A stretch of DNA of 64,000 nt from Chamaea fasciata (GCA_029207755.1 JARCOQ010000002.1:14833156-14897155), one strand, 5' to 3'; positions 1-14,628 are shown, numbered from the stretch's first letter. Numbers and translations are program-made. The notes: a model not told the origin generated them from the sequence alone.

Positions 1-2660
1 GAGCATACCAGTGAAATGACAAACTGAGACTATCACCTATATGACAATAACTGACCATGGTTTTCCCTCCTTGCATTGCAAACCTTGATTATTTTGCACT
101 TCCAAGAATCACATTGGGAAATACCTACAGCAGTAGCTGAAAGAAGACATCGCAGTTCGATCCAAACCTCTCTTTCCAAGATTGTAAATTTTTTTATGTA
201 ATGCTAAAGAACACTTCTAATACAGGGCCATAAGTAAGCTGCTCACTAGAAGTTTTTGAAATCACTGCAACTATGATCGTTGTATTTCTTTTTAATTCTT
301 ATTTTAATGAAACAAAACTAAGAAAAAAAATAGCTGGAAGCTCTTAACAGATCATTAGTTTAAGAAAAACATAAGAATAGATGAGCAGCATTTAAATTAG
401 TCTGGTAAAAATTCTGAAAAATACATGATGTTAGAGCATTAGCCTTTCTGCAACTCACCCGAATATTTGACCATAAATTAATTATAAATAGGTGTTTCTT
501 ATTAAAAAATTAAGAACTACCTCAATTCAAGCATAACATCTGAACTCTGCTGCTAAACCTAATTGTATTGTTCTTAGGAAAAAGTAAAAGATGAAAGCTG
601 AAAAATAATTCAGGTGCTCAGTGAAGAAGAGAGAACAACACAGTATTGGATAATAATTTATCAGCATCACAACTTACAGCAAAAGAGCATGAAAATATAG
701 ATACATTATTTGAAATCTTTACTGACCTATATAGAAGTGTCAGAGTGGGTTCTATTTATTTTTCTAATTGTGTAACATTGTCATTTTCTAGAGATAGTTT
801 TGTTTGTTGGGTTTATCACCAGGAGCTGGAGTGTTCAACTCTGCACACACATTGTCACTATTGTGATTTTGCCTGATGCCAGGCAGCTGACAATACATTT
901 GCTTGTGCAGACAATCAAAGGAAATAAAGTCAGATCTCAATATTGCCCAGTCTGCTACACTCCATCTTTCATTCTTTACTCCAGAGGTAAACTTTAGCAT
1001 AATATTAGTGGGATGAATTTAGTACACTATTTATTAAAAGGGAAGGCAGTCTAAGACAACCCCAAGCTTATATTTTCTACTCAAGCCAATACAAATTCAG
1101 AGGTACTAATGAGCCCTGTCCATCTGACTCTCTCCTCAGACAGGCACTATACAGCTAATCATAATTAGCATTAGTTATCTTTAACATGCATACACAACAC
1201 ACAAGCACACACAGTCTGCTACCTCAACAGCCTGCAGTGCCATTTCAGACTTGTATTTCACTTACTTCATATCTACACTGTATGATCATTACCCCTTTTG
1301 GCAAGAGTCATTTTATTTTGACATCTATGAAGCTGTTTAGTATCTTCACCAAAAACAAAGTACACAAGAAAATTTGACCTACTTTCTGTGTTTTGAGTAA
1401 TAATTTCTCTGAATTTCATTAGATTCTAAGGAGTCAGCACCTAGGGGGACAAAAAAAACCAAACAAAAAACCAAAACCAAAACCCAAACAAACACAACAA
1501 CAACAAACAAAAACAAACAAACAAAAAACCAACAACAAACCAGAAACAAAAACTCAACAAAAATCACACACACAGGTGCAGGTTAGGTAGATATGAAGCT
1601 CTGCCAGCTATAGCCTACATTCAACCATTACACACAAACCACAACCTTAAAACATCTGCTTCAACAGCCAGAAGAGAATGCAACAGCTTCCCCAAAGCAG
1701 GGAACTGTCCCTTGCTCTTGCACTGCTCCTTTAAGCAACAGTCTCAAATGCCCTGAGGCTCAGAAGAGATGTTTGGGGAGCCTGGGTCCCAGACACATGC
1801 CCTGCTCAGCTCAGCACATTTTATTCACAACAGTGGATGTGACCATGGCCAAACGACACAAAGGAGTCACTAAGTGCTTTGTAAGAGATATGGATTGCTT
1901 TAATTAGTCTTCCCCAAATGTCAGCATACCAATTATTTCCTGCCTATAAAAAGAGGAGTGATGAAAAAAAAAAAAAAAAACCAAACCCAAAACCAACACT
2001 CTCTTCAAGGTGAACTCTCTTTGCAAACACTGTATCCTCACCCCTTTATGTGGAGCCTCAGCACAAGTGGTGAGGTTCTGACTATGGAGACAGCGTACCC
2101 AGTGCCTTTATTAAACAGGTAACACTGAGAAACGGGAGAGCTAGCACCTCCTTACAATAACCAACCCATCAAAAGGAAATTTCCAAAGGAGTTTGATACT
2201 CACATTTTTCTTTTAGCACTCACTGTTACATTTCTGATTACAGTATGGCAGGTACACTACCTTAGACAACCAGTATCCCTACAAGCTGTCACAGCTGTAA
2301 GGTATTGGCCCTCCTACCATCTCTGCAGCTGCAACTGAATTAGAAATGGAGAGGACATGCAAAGCAGAACTATTTCCTCCAGTCCTCAGTGAGCTTCATT
2401 TCCAATCACAATTAGTCCAGTTACGTGCCATTGACACCTGTGAAAGGCCAGCACATTTTGGATGCCTTCCTAGAGAACGTTATATAGTTGAGTTCCGCTA
2501 TGGAAGATGACATTCCAAGCACTCTGCAGTACAACATCAAGCCCAGTGCACCAGCATAACAGCACCTTCTCCTCACATATGCTTGTTCACATGACTTCAA
2601 TATATATGCCAGTATAGGCACAGCATAAAGCAACCAACTTTAATCAAAGGGAAACACCAA
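1..2660. other. Non-coding stretch, no gene seen
   Basis: No ORF here has coding character or clear splice signals. The stretch is AT-rich. It contains an A-rich low-complexity run of CAAA/CCAAAA type at about 1,447-1,575 and a pure A tract at about 1,963-1,981. It is probably intergenic or intronic. Confidence 0.6.
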
Positions 2661-3140
2661 ATCATAGAATCATTGGAGTCCAACTACTGCCCCTGCACAG
2701 AACAGCCCCAACAAGCCCACCATGTGCCTGAGAGTGTTGTCCAAACCATTCTTGAACTCTGGCAGGCTTGGGATAATGACCACTTCCTTGGCAAGTGTGT
2801 TCCAGTGCCCACCCACCTCTGAGTGAAAAAACTTTTTCTTAATATCCAACCTAAACTTCCATTGAAACTCCAGCCATTCCCTTGGGTCCTGTCACCAGTC
2901 CCCAGAGAAGCAATCTTCCCCTCCCTGAGGAAGCTGTTGACTGCAGTGAGGCCTCTACTCAGTCTCTTCTTCAGGCTGAACAGACCAAATGCCCTCAGCT
3001 GTTTCTCATATGGCTTCCTCTCCAGGCCCTTCATCTTCTTCACAGCCCTCCTTTGGACTCTCTCCAACAGCTTTAGATCTTTCTTATATGGGGGTGCCCA
3101 AAGCTGAACACAGGAGTTGCGGTAAGGCTGCAATGGTTTC
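2661..3140 (-). mobile_element. CR1 LINE 3' fragment
   Basis: On the minus strand this is the 3' part of a CR1 retrotransposon. Its end at 2,661 carries the ATCATAGAATCA signature, which is the reverse complement of the CR1 terminal octamer repeat. The minus frame covering 2,684-3,133 reads like the CR1 reverse transcriptase C-terminus, with segments such as LLERVQRRAVKKMKGLE and YEKQLRAFGLFSLKKRL. It is 5'-truncated, as is usual for CR1, and has no active copy features. Confidence 0.9.
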
Positions 3141-5243
3141 TAGAAACAAAAGTGCTGTACCAATCTTCCCCATACCACAACACCAACCTATTCTATCCTC
3201 TATGCTCACTGTGCTATCTTCCCCTTCAAGGCTTCACTGTGATATTTTCCTCTTCAAGGCTTAACAGGCCTTTCACTGGGGTTTATCAACTGATAGTAGC
3301 ACATGCCACACAGTCAAACAAGGCTCAGCATGACTGCTTCCAGTTCACGGTCGAAGAGGTTCTAAAAATAGGTGTACAAAATGTATATCCTAGCCCAGAA
3401 AGGCTAGGCTTATAGAAGCTGGTCTTTTTTCCTCACTTACTTTGGCAGTTATTAGAAACAGTCTACCAACCTATCAAACCTGTTGGTAGACTGACCACCA
3501 CTGACTTGAAGCATGAACTCATAGAGAACTGGCATGAGTTCTGGGAGTGGGGGGGCAAGCAGGGTATATCTCTCAAAGCCATAATAACTGTTCAAAATTT
3601 GTGTCTCACTTCATAAAGGTACGGGAAAAGCTGACAAAAAGATACAGCTAATAGGGGAACTGTAGTGCCTTCCTAGAGCCTATATTCTTTAGTGTGCTGT
3701 GACTTCCCCAGGAGACAAGGGCACCTGCACACACTTGCTCCCTCCCATTCCAAAAGATCATCTTAAGAGTAAAGTTTCATTCTGAGAAAATTGTCTCCTT
3801 CTGAGACCTCAGAAAAATCAACTGCGTAGGAACTGTATGTGCTTGCACACAGAGAAGGGAAAACAACAACCCGTGTAAAACATCCACATGCTATCGCAAA
3901 CCAAAAATTAAAGTAGGATGGCAAACACCATCCAAGTAGAGGACTCAGAAGAGGTGCTTCTGGAAGAGAACCATCACATGCAGCTGAACCCCATGTCTGG
4001 CACTGCAGCTTCAAGGATGAGGACTGAAGGAGGGTGGCAGAGACCAACATGCAGAGGAGGGGGGCACAGCAGTGATGGTGTAGGGGACACACTAAGCACA
4101 AGACCGAATATGAGTCTGTAAGACTTTCCACCATCAAAGCCAATGGGGGCACTTAGGAAGCATCACCTTATCAAGGGATAATCATTGCAAGCAAAGCGTG
4201 TGATTTTAATACACCATTCTCATCAACTCCCATCATTAACTGGGAAGAGAAAGAAATCCACTCAGAGTTGTGGGTGTGTCTGCTAAGACAGCATTAATAA
4301 AACATTTGCTGTATGTGTACCTTCAAGTACAATTGGGCTACATATTCCAAACAGTTTCAGGCAACTAAACCCATTTCCTAACTCAGAATTAGTTCTGCAG
4401 ATAACTTCCGCTGCTAAATGTGTCAGTGGCAGGAAGGTGTTAGGGATTTATGTAGTACCTGCAGAAAAACAAACAAATCCAAAAAACCCAGTAACTACCA
4501 CCATCATATAAAAGCATACGTTTTTATAAAGAAGAAATTAACCTGTGCCCATACCAAATGTTTCTTCACACAAGTCATAATATGTCTTGCATTAGCAAGG
4601 AAACCAACTGGAAAACTAAAGTTTACTGAAAATGGAGGGGACACTGAGATGAGGTACTCTTATTCTAAATGACAATCTCTCTTTCCTTAGGCACTGCATT
4701 TTTAGCTATGTCAAAACAAAACTCGGTTTTTCCAACGCTCCTCTGGTATGCTCTAAGTGAGCACTTTCCTAAAAGATCCCAGCAGTGTGTTGTGAGTGCC
4801 AGTGATCCTACAATCACCATAAGCATTTCAGAGTACCTAATCAAAACAACACAAGCTGTAGAACTGCATTATTGACTTTGTTCTGCAAACACAAATTCAT
4901 AACCAGTAAGCTGCTTTTGAAAACAAAGCCATTATATCCTCTCCATTTCTTGGCTGCTTGTAGGGGTTTTTTTTTAAAGCTTTATGAAACTCTTGTCATT
5001 AACTTGTCAACTGTTGCTTTATTATTGCATTATTGTATCTTATAAGAGACTCTAATCCTTAAACCAAATCTAGGCACTGCACACAGCTAACACCCCATAC
5101 TGTACCTAAACCCACTAATATCAAAAGCAAAAAGACCAACACTCACTCTTCTAGGCACCAAAAAATGGGAGACTCAGTATGGAAAGTTGCAAGAATACTT
5201 TTAAAGTATATTGAAGAAGGAACTACCAAGGGTTCTGTAAAAG

Positions 5244-5400
5244 TAAAAAAAAAAAAACCAAACCAAACCAAACCAAACCAAACAAAAAAAAAAAAAACAA
5301 AAAAACAAACAAACAAACACACACACAAAAAAAACCCCACCAACAAAACAAAAAAAACAACCCAGAAACACACACAAAATCACTCCAGGGGAAAAAAAGC
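5244..5400. repeat. A-rich low-complexity tract with (AAACC)n
   Basis: An A12 run is followed by about five AAACC units (5,255-5,283), an A14 run and CAAA/CACA-rich sequence. The lysine/asparagine-rich and phenylalanine-rich ORFs that cross it are artefacts of the composition. Confidence 0.9.
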
Positions 5401-6834
5401 CCACCAAAATTTCAGAGTTAGTGTTTTGTTTTTTTTTTAAATTAAGAAACTATGCATCATTTGAACTCAGACAATAAAACACAGAGGGGAGAGAGTTTCT
5501 AAGTAGACTAAAACAAACCAGCACAAATTGTACAATTATATTTAAAAAGACATGCACAATTTTAGTTTAACTCTCCTTAGTTTAACTCCCATTTCACTTC
5601 TACATTTTTAATCTTCTTGCCTTAACACTCACTTACTGTCTAAAACAAAACTTTCTCTTAAAGACATACCTGTGTAGTCAAAATTCCCCATATGCAGCCA
5701 GTGATACCCACCTCCTCCCCACCTACAATTTAAATAAAGTCTCCAAAGTAAAACAGAGACAATAAACATTATTTTAAAGGAAGATCTCCAGAAAGCTGTG
5801 ACCTCCCCACTTTGAAAAAGGAAAAGATAAAGTTCATACATAGCACAACATCTGCTATAGACTTCAAGTGCCATATTCCAGAAGGTGGCAGGCCACTGCT
5901 GCCTGCATGCCCCTCTTACCCCAGGTGCACTTTTTCCTTTCAAAGCACAAGCAGAACAACAAGGGGGACATGGCACACTAAAGTCAAAGCCTTCTATGTT
6001 TTTAACACCATACCAAATTAGATGCCATTAAGTGACTTGGCTGCACAGGTCTGAAAATGTTGAGACACTTTCCAATGGAATTTTTATGGTTTTTATGGTA
6101 TGTAATTGAAGGAATGGGAACAGTTGACTCAACACACTCCCCCTTTATTTTCTGAATACTTTGACTCAAAAAACCCCACATCAATTCTAAATTTCTGTAC
6201 CACCTGGCTTAGGAAGAAAACTTGGTATCCTATGACATACACTGTTCATCAAAATTAAGTCAAAGGATGAATCTGCAAGGAACACATTACCAAAATCTAT
6301 AGGGTTTTTAATTAGGAAATGCTAAACCACATAAAGATTAATTTGTAATTATAAGGCTTTCTCTCTATTCTTCCCTTTGATTCTTACAAGAGAATCACTA
6401 GCTTTCCAAAGACACTCAGTAAGTTGTTTATTGCCTCTTCTCATCAACTCTGGAAATATATTAAAAGCTGGTTCTTACAACACCTGTCACAGAGCAGCAA
6501 GTAAAATCTTTCATTCTCCTACCCTTGAAGATCACCTTCACACAGACCAGCAACTTGGCCACTGACATGACGAAAAGCAGTCTTTGAGCTAGGAAACCAA
6601 TGACACAATGTTTCTCAAAGTAAGATGGCTAGAGTGAAAAGGGGGGTGGCAGTGCTGCTTCTTTGGGGTGTTGATGGGTGTTGATTTTTTTCTAAATGAA
6701 CCTTATATTGCGTTGTTGTTCACGATGTAAGGATTAAAACTGTTAGAGCAAGATAAAAGAAGCTGAACACCAAAAAAGACAATACTGACATGAAAACAAA
6801 TCTCACAAGAATTATGAGTTTAATGACTGCACAG

Positions 6835-7460
6835 TAAGTGAGACCAGGATTTTTCATTGGTGTAGAAGACACTCAAAAGCCCCTCTGGACCTGGTGTGAT
6901 GGATCCTGGCAACTCATCAGTCCAGACAGGTAGGAGAATCTCAGCTGAGCAGCACCAGAACCTTTGGTAAGGGGACAAAGATCCTGGGATGTTGCAGTAG
7001 CCCTCTTGTTAAAGGGTAGAAATGCACTGAGACACACTCTAGTTCATCAGTGTGAAAGCGGCTCTGGTTTACTCCTCTTCACAATTCATCCATCCTGACT
7101 CCATCTGCAGTAAACTCTCACTGCTGGTTTCCCATGCAGACTCTGACTGCAGGTTCCAACAGCATGCTCTTACTGTAGACCCAGACTGACCTCACACAAG
7201 CAATTCTCTCTCCTGTTTCACCAGTCCTCCTGGATCATTCCTTCAGTATCTTCTTCCTCAAGATTGCACACACCGCCCCACCCCACCCCCCCAGCCAACC
7301 CACTCCTTTTATCACACTCCTCTTTACTGGATATAGCTGAGACTCATCAGGGGCAAGGTCACCTGTAAACCCTTCTCCTACATTGGGAGGTCTCCCCACC
7401 CACATTTCCGCAAAGGGCAAAATAAAGGGAAAGAATTCAAAGCAAATCTTAAGATTCTGG
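6835..7460 (-). mobile_element. Possible LTR-like sequence
   Basis: On the minus strand there is a TATA-like GATAAAAGGAGTGG at about 7,300-7,315. A GC- and pyrimidine-rich stretch follows, then an ATTAAA near 6,845, which is LTR-like order. I cannot define TG...CA ends or a target duplication, so this is only a suggestion. Confidence 0.25.
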
Positions 7461-9182
7461 ACAAGCACAATACAAACAAAAGAAATGATACCCTAATGGA
7501 GTGGCGCCGACACCCACAATCACTTCAGTTTTCTTTCAGCCCTCTGGACAAGCTCACACTTTGCCAGAAGCCTAATTCCAGGGAAAGCTGATGGCAGCCA
7601 AGGACACGGTATCATACCGAAATTTAACTTGCAGATTTCTCTGGAACTATTCTCTGGAATTAAAAAGCAGTAAATAATGGATAAACAAAGCCTGTGCTCC
7701 AGCTGAAACACAGTATTCCCCAAAGGCTCCTGTGGCCTTGTACATCAGCCTCAGCTGTCACAGGAGCTATCACACCTACCCACATTATTTAGTGATCTTC
7801 CTCACAAAGGTTTTTTTACTCTGCAGACTCAGTCATCTAAAAATGAAAAGATATGAGAATGCATTAAGTACTCCTTATTTGTCGACATGAACCAATTTCT
7901 TAAAAACGGTTTCTTTCCTTCTTGAAAATTTCCGTTTTGAAGAGCCAAGGAGCGGGGCTGAATGCATGGAGCAAAGGCAACCATAAGCAGATGCAAACTT
8001 ACTCAGCACTACCCAAAACATCCAGGATCTTTAGTTTTTTAACAGTCCTGCTGAAATAAAATCTTTCAAAGGTTCAAAAAATTATCACTCATTCTTTATC
8101 ACAATTTAACACCAAGAAGAAACACTTTCCAACTGTCTCTTTTATTAGTTCTGCAAATATTATTGCATTTTTATCTGTGAAATCCCAAACTACAATAACC
8201 AGTTTTTCAAAGAAAACACTTGCTCACAACAGACTTAAAATAATAAAAACATCAAGTTTAGGGCTTAATTATATTTTGATAGCACCGCATCTCATATCCT
8301 GAAAACAACAAAATAATTTTACACTGTATTTGCAACCAGTCTTATTGTCTACAAAATATGGCATGACCAGACACCAGTGCATTCCCCTTAGGGTGTGTGG
8401 TTAAGGCATTGGGAGTACTGGGAGTACCAGGTGCAAACAGAATTCAAATGCCGTAATTAGAACAGAGAAATTTGATCAAACCTCTTCCACATTACAGGTT
8501 ATTTTTACATTTCTCTGGTTTACAACAATGACGCCATCTTGTATTTACCTCCTTGCAAAATTAGTTCTGCAGTCTTCATATCGGAAAGCAAAAAAATCAA
8601 TTTATCTTCTCAGGTTGCTCCAAGCCTCTACTGCCAAAAATACGTCTTCAGTTTTCTATCTGCAAAGCCTTCCAGACAGGATACTTGGCATGCCTTTCCT
8701 TGCCTGGTATTTCTTCTTTGAGGAGGCAAATAAGACACTTTTCAGAATCTTCATTTTGATAAATGAGATTGTTTGTCTCACCTGGTTTTACCTCCAGAGT
8801 TGGAATTAATTTTTTTGTTTTTAAATTACTTCTATCCATCAAAAACACCAATTGCTGACTGCCCCAGCTCTCTCTTCCCTGTGCCCTTCTCAGAGAGGAT
8901 GGCCTACTCTCAACATAGGCTCCAGGCCCCAACATCCCTCTTAAACAGGAGGTATCACTTGACTGATTCGCAGACTCTGTCAAACACCAGTTTTATAGCA
9001 ACAACAGAAAACTCAAGGCTTCCGTCCACTACTCTTGAGCCTCGCAAGTCAACAGCACCTCATAAGTCACATTTTCTCTCTCTGTTCATAAAAGAAGTAC
9101 ATAACTTTTTGTAACTTCCAAGTTTTCTTTCAAGTGACAGGGTAGTGGTTTCACACTCGTCAATTTCTGTTTCCTAAATCAG

Positions 9183-10631
9183 TGTAGTGGTTTGAGTGTC
9201 TATTAGAATTATTTACTCTTTTCTACTGTTAGATAGGATTAGGAGAGAAGCAAAGCAGGCTCAAACTTAAAAGGGTATAAAGACAGGTTTATTAACACAA
9301 CTACAAGAGATAAAAACTTACTAAGAATCAGTATGAAACCTTCAAAGCACTTCCCCTACCCCTTACAACTGTTCACTTTTCTACTAAAAACATAGAGAGG
9401 CAAAACCTAGGATTGTCAGTCAGATTCCCGACTTTAAAAGTCTTTTATCAGTTCTTAGGGAGAGGAGCCTCTCTCAGAAATCCCATGGAGACATCGCTAC
9501 AAGAAACAGCTCTCTGGTGGCTCCCATGTCACGAACCTGCAGCCACCCAGAAACTCTGCTAACTGTGAAGTCCATCCCATTTGGCATCTTTTCCCACACC
9601 TGCACTCATGGGTATATCAGATGCCAGACTGTTCTAGTATAAAACAAAGGTCCTCTTCATATATGTCTAAAATCATCTTCATCTCAAGAAAGAGAGGTCT
9701 TCTTTTTCCCTGGGGGCAGATGGCTTCATATCTCTTTCTCTCTACCTTCCTCTGTTCAAAATTCTCCATTAGATCACAGCTACATCAGCTCATGGCTATG
9801 ACTAGAACTTTACATAGCCCCAAAAAGCATTCTATAAGTTAAAGGGGTATTTTAGTCCAGTCTCCATGGCCTCACAAGAAAAGTCCAGCCCAAACTAGGC
9901 AACTCCTCAATCTTCCTCTCACTTATGACTTTTACTCTCTCTTCACTGACTTCAGTCTCATGCTGTGTCTCTCCATGTTTCACCCTGCCCCTTTCCTCTC
10001 ACTTGGGGAGAGGGTTAATGTCCTCAGGTCTCATTTGTGCAGTGAAAGAGTTAAGATCTTGCCCGGGTCTCTCCCTCCCGGGCTGAGGCTCATGGTGTTA
10101 GATTTCAAAGCTGCGCAGCCAGGATTTCAGTAGCTAGGTAGGATGATGGATGCCTTCTCCCACCCATCAGTGGCATCAGGGTGGGCCTGGCCCAGCGCTG
10201 CTCCTGGGGGCCCAGTAGACACCTCCCTCAGCCCAGGCTGGTGGCAGGGCAGGCCTTAAGGTCAGCCGGATGTTAGTAGATGTGACCTCCCCTTCCCCTG
10301 CCGACAGCTGCTGAGGCCTGGGGGCCTGACCAGGCCCAGCCCCGCTAGCACAGCGGAGTGGTGGGGCCTGTCCCAGCCTGCTGCACGAAGCGGGCCAGGC
10401 CAGTTGTTACCTGCTCCTCAGGCCGGGAGGAAAAGGGAAATTCCAAGGCTCAGCTCAACTTTATATGTGTATCCACAAAAGCACATCCAGCTTCCTCAGT
10501 GGTTATACCATGTGTCAATATCTAAAAATTGGCCCCTGATAGGTCCCTCTCCTCTTCAAAGGAAACTCCAAGTTCCTTACAGAGAACTGTTTTCTCTTTA
10601 AGTAAAAACCAAGCTGTGTTAACCCACGACA
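9183..10631 (-). mobile_element. ERVL-type LTR, solo
   Basis: On the minus strand the segment starts TGTCGTGGGTTAACACAG (10,631 end) and finishes with CAAACCACTACA (9,183 end). The same terminus is found on the LTRs at 48.7 and 62.1 kb. A polyadenylation signal AATAAA is read at about 9,289-9,294, near the 3' end, and the middle (10,150-10,400) is GC-rich, as in a U3. At about 1.45 kb it is long for a single LTR, so it could be two overlapping elements. The flanking 5-mers agree only partly, so the ends are approximate. Confidence 0.55.
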
Positions 10632-13600
10632 GACAGATTAATTAAAACTTTCTTCCTCTTATCATTCAAGGGATACAATTGCCTTAAAACACATTAAAAA
10701 CATATGTATGCACTGATATTCAAGCATGTCCAGCTTCACTCAAATCAAAATGAATGCTTCAGATGAGACAAGCAGTCTACGCCACCCCAATTTTTTTAGC
10801 CTAGGCCTTGACCTGCAGCATTTTTGCCACTGCCCAGAGCAGCTTCTATGTTAAACAGTTTAGCATTTGTATTATAGCTATTGTCTCGGTTTTGGAGATA
10901 AATTTCAGGACAAAATGCCCTTGTTTCCTCTAGACAAATGAGCATTTCCTCTAAGGAGAAAGGGCTTCAGTAACTCCCTTTTCTTCTGACAATAAGAGAA
11001 ATGGATATGAGGAGATGAAAGTGAAAAAAAAAAGTAAAACTGTTTCTTATCAAAGCAAGATACCTACAAATCACAGTAAAAAAAAATTTTTTTGAACCTT
11101 ACACCTCACCTTCACCTCGCCGCGTGGCCGGGAGGCAAAGATGGCAGCTGCCCTTCTTCATTTCTGGGAAGGGAGGAGAAAAAAAAAGAGTTCACACAGC
11201 AGCTGGGAACCTGTCGGATTTCTGGCGTGGGTCTTCTCCTTGCAGGAGGCAAAGTTGGTGAAGTTGGCAGAGTTTAATGTCCTTTATTGTTTTGGTTCAG
11301 CTCCTTAGAGGTCTTGGGTTTGGGGTGGTCCCCTCACCAGCTTCCCCGGAGGGGCCAGAAAGAAAAACAAACCAAGCTGAAAACAGTTCAGGACAGGGGG
11401 ACCACAAAAACAAACAAACAAAACCAACAAAACAACCACTACAAAACACAGCCCCGCCAAGAGGATTTCCCGGTACAGCCTCCAGGCTGGCTGGGGCACA
11501 CTGGAGAGAGAGAAATTGAATAGAGCCCACACCCTGCCTTTTCAGGCTCCGGTTCCACTCCCTGGTTCATCTTAAAGATACCGCAGCCATTTCTGGGCAT
11601 AAAGCAGATAATAGGAAATAAAATATCATCATAAAGTCACTCCAAGACAGCTACGGATTAATTAAAGGTGTTTGACAAAACCTAACTCTCATTTGACTAT
11701 GTTTTTAGAAATAGCTTAGACTGCTTTCAAAGTAAAAGGCTCTGATTTAATTTTATCCTGCTATTCATCAGCAATTACACTTTTCTCTCCAGGCTCAGCT
11801 GTCCACTGGATTTTCTTGCAAACAACTTCAGAAAAGCATCAATTCCTCTGACCAAATGAACACCTCTTGGATCAGGAATGTTATGAAGACAGTCAGGGCA
11901 AGCCAGCAATCCCCCTTCCCTCATGGCACAACAGGAATGGCATCTGCCCCTCTCCCACCCACCCATCTCGTCCATTCACCAAATAAAACCCATGCAGGCA
12001 AGTGCTGACTTTAATCAGAAATACTGCTTCAGCCTGGATTCCACAACAGGAGGCTGTCAGCTAAGAGATGAGACCATGACTAGGAAGAACATTCTGCACA
12101 TGGAAAAGGAGAAACTGGCTTTACAGATGCTATGGCTGACTGGAAAAAGGAAAAAAATCCTGACAACTTATATTACCACTATGAGAACAAAAGAAAACTA
12201 TGCCAAAGTAGAAACAAATCTAAACAAAAGTGAAAGAAACTGCCAGTGTTTAGGTCCCCACAGAAGACTTCATAATTCTCTCACTCACATGTTTGTGTTT
12301 CTGGGCCTCTTATTTGGTCTTTTAGGCTAATTCCCCTCCTTAGCCTTCTGCATAAAATTTAAACATTAAATTTTAATTTGGGGGTTTTTTGTTTCATTTT
12401 TTTTTGTCTTTTTTAAAATGAAGAAAGCTGACATGCTCATGATAAGTCTGGATGTTGAAATTACAGAGAAATTGCCATCTGCAAATTGCTGGTAGTCAAG
12501 CACTAGAAGAAAAGCAACACTGAAAGAAATATAATTTGGAGTTCCAAAATTCTCAGTTTATAAAAACTTCAGCATCATCATCCTTTTAAAACATAATGGA
12601 ACTGAGGACAGAATTGGCAAAAGAAAACAATAAAATTATGATGGTGCAAGATGAGTCATTAAAAGCTATTTTATTCCACTTCATAATTAAAAGAACTGGG
12701 CAGAGGACAGACAAGGCACACATAGCAGAGCTGCAAAAGAGTACCAAACAAACTTCAAAACAACCCAACAGCTTAATGCATGTGACAGGTCTAGATGCTC
12801 ACTTATACTGTGCACGCACAAACCCCTCACATTTTCATACTGGAAGCATTCAACAATTAGACTACAACCAACCAACATTTAGTATATTTAAATTTAAAAC
12901 ACCTTTAAAGAAAAACAAAACATCAAAAATAATGAATGCTTTTAAAAAGCCACAACCTTTTTATTGCACTGCATTTTCTGTCCTTCATTAGTTTACCTTC
13001 TCTTAATAATGTTGTGATTTCTATTGTTTACATAAACAAATATGTACACAACATATGGGATGTATAGTAAGGAGAGGTTTTACCAAGGGAAAAAAAAAAA
13101 AAAAAAAACAAAACCCAACTAGAAGCCATTACTTAGTTCATGAGGAGCTTTAAAAAGTAACTACTATGAAATCAAACCTTTAACAACAATACTTCAAAAA
13201 AATCTACCTCCCCTTGTTTGCAGGTAGAGCATAGGCATCAAATAGCTTGTAGTTACATCTGAATGATGAGAAAGCAGAATGCAAAAATTCTATCAGTTCA
13301 GGACTCTATTTCAGATCCAAAACTGCAGCTACAAATAAATCTACACAACTAGGCACAGACAAGAGAACAAGTCAGCCATTAGTCGTTTGTCACAAAACTG
13401 TATTATGGTATCTGACCAGAGGAAAAAAAATCACCCCTTTCCAGAGACCATAATTTAGAGAAAAATCCATTTTACAGGGTTAAATCTTCAGAATCATCGG
13501 TCTCTACTTCGTGCTGATAAGGTAAGAGAAGGTTTGCTGCAGGCACAAAGACAATGTGATAGTATGACAAGGAGACTGGAAACAACTCCAGAATCCTACC

Positions 13601-13957
13601 CAATCTCTATGTTTTTTAATATGTGTTTCCATTGGACACTAATTCTAACTGTTGGAGGTGAATGAGGTAGCAGTTTTCACTTTCACCACAAGTCAACAGT
13701 ATATTTCAACTCTATTAGAATCAATTAACTCTATTACCTAAATTTAAGCTGTATATGCGTAAACTTCTGTTTCATAGTGTCAGAAACCTTGAAGTCCAGT
13801 ATTAATACAGTTCTACAAAAACACAGGGAATTTCCCAACCTCCCCCCATCTTAAACACCTATTAAACATGTGTTTTCTTTGATTAATTGTAATTCCAAAC
13901 AGATTTTGTAAATCACACAAACTGACATACTGGATCACTTTGGTAGCTTTCTTAGGT
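10632..13957. other. Non-coding stretch
   Basis: No gene recognised. It includes an A tract at about 13,090-13,109. ORFs of 135 codons (11,923-12,330) and 131 codons (12,596-12,991) have no domain, no homologous look and no splice context, so I do not call them genes. Confidence 0.5.
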
Positions 13958-14628
13958 TGTAATGCAGGATGTAACCTGCGATGTGTATTTTATTATCTGC
14001 TGAAACCAGGTGGGGAGATGCTAATACGCCGGCTGTTAAAACCAGGTGGGGCAGTGCTCTTATCTCTTCCACAACCCATTCTACCTCCAGATGGATATCT
14101 CCTGTTAATGGGCCATTATGGCTCACTACATGACTCATAAAAATTACATCATCCCATTGTGAGATGCTCTGCCCAGTGGGAGGAGCCAAGCATTTCTACT
14201 GGATAAAACCTGAGAAACAGAGCACCAAGGCAGCCTGTTTTCCATTGGATTTCCCAGAGGAAGACCAGACCCATCCTGCCACCACTGGACTCTTCTACAG
14301 GATCATCTCTACTCCAACAGAACCAGACCTGTCACTCCATGTGGACTTATTTGGACTGCTCCCAACACCCTGACCAATAGGGTGTTAGGTCATATTCTGA
14401 CTCTGCCAGTGTTTCTAGGATTTTTTTTGTTTGCTTGGTTTTTTGTACTACTATATTCGTATTTTTAATATTCCTAGTAAAAAACTGTTATTCCCATTCC
14501 CATATCTTTGCCTGAAAGCCCCCTTAATTGCAAAATTATAATAATTTGGAGGGAAGGGGTTTACCTTCTCCATTCCAAGGGAAGCTCCAGCTTTCACCAG
14601 CAGACACCTGTCTTTCCAAATCAAGGCA
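13958..14628 (+). mobile_element. ERVL-type LTR, solo
   Basis: It begins TGTAATGCAGGATG and ends near CAAATCAAGGCA. The middle shares phrases with the LTRs at 48.7 and 62.1 kb, such as TGTTAATGGGCCATTA and CATCCCATTGTGAGATGCTC. The 3' part resembles the U5 of the provirus at 50.8 kb, with CTATTCC-CCCAAATCTTTGCC-like and ACCTGTCTT-like motifs. No internal region follows. Target duplications are not clear. Confidence 0.65.

Larger units (their letters stand above)
3141..9182. other. Non-coding stretch
   Basis: No host gene is recognisable. Short ORFs on both strands lack domains and splice context. A small direct repeat (CTTCAAGGCTT about 30 bp apart) sits near 3,225-3,260. A-rich simple sequence (5,244-5,400) and a possible LTR (6,835-7,460) are listed separately. 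Confidence 0.55.

Noticed and set aside
5255..5283. (AAACC)n as telomere-like repeats
   Set aside because: The unit is not TTAGGG/CCCTAA, and the run lies in A-rich simple sequence.
7502..7515. TGGCGCCGACACCC resembling a retroviral primer binding site
   Set aside because: No LTR end precedes it in the right orientation and no retroviral frame follows.
11923..12330. 135-codon plus-strand ORF
   Set aside because: No domain, low-complexity lysine-rich middle, and no supporting signals.
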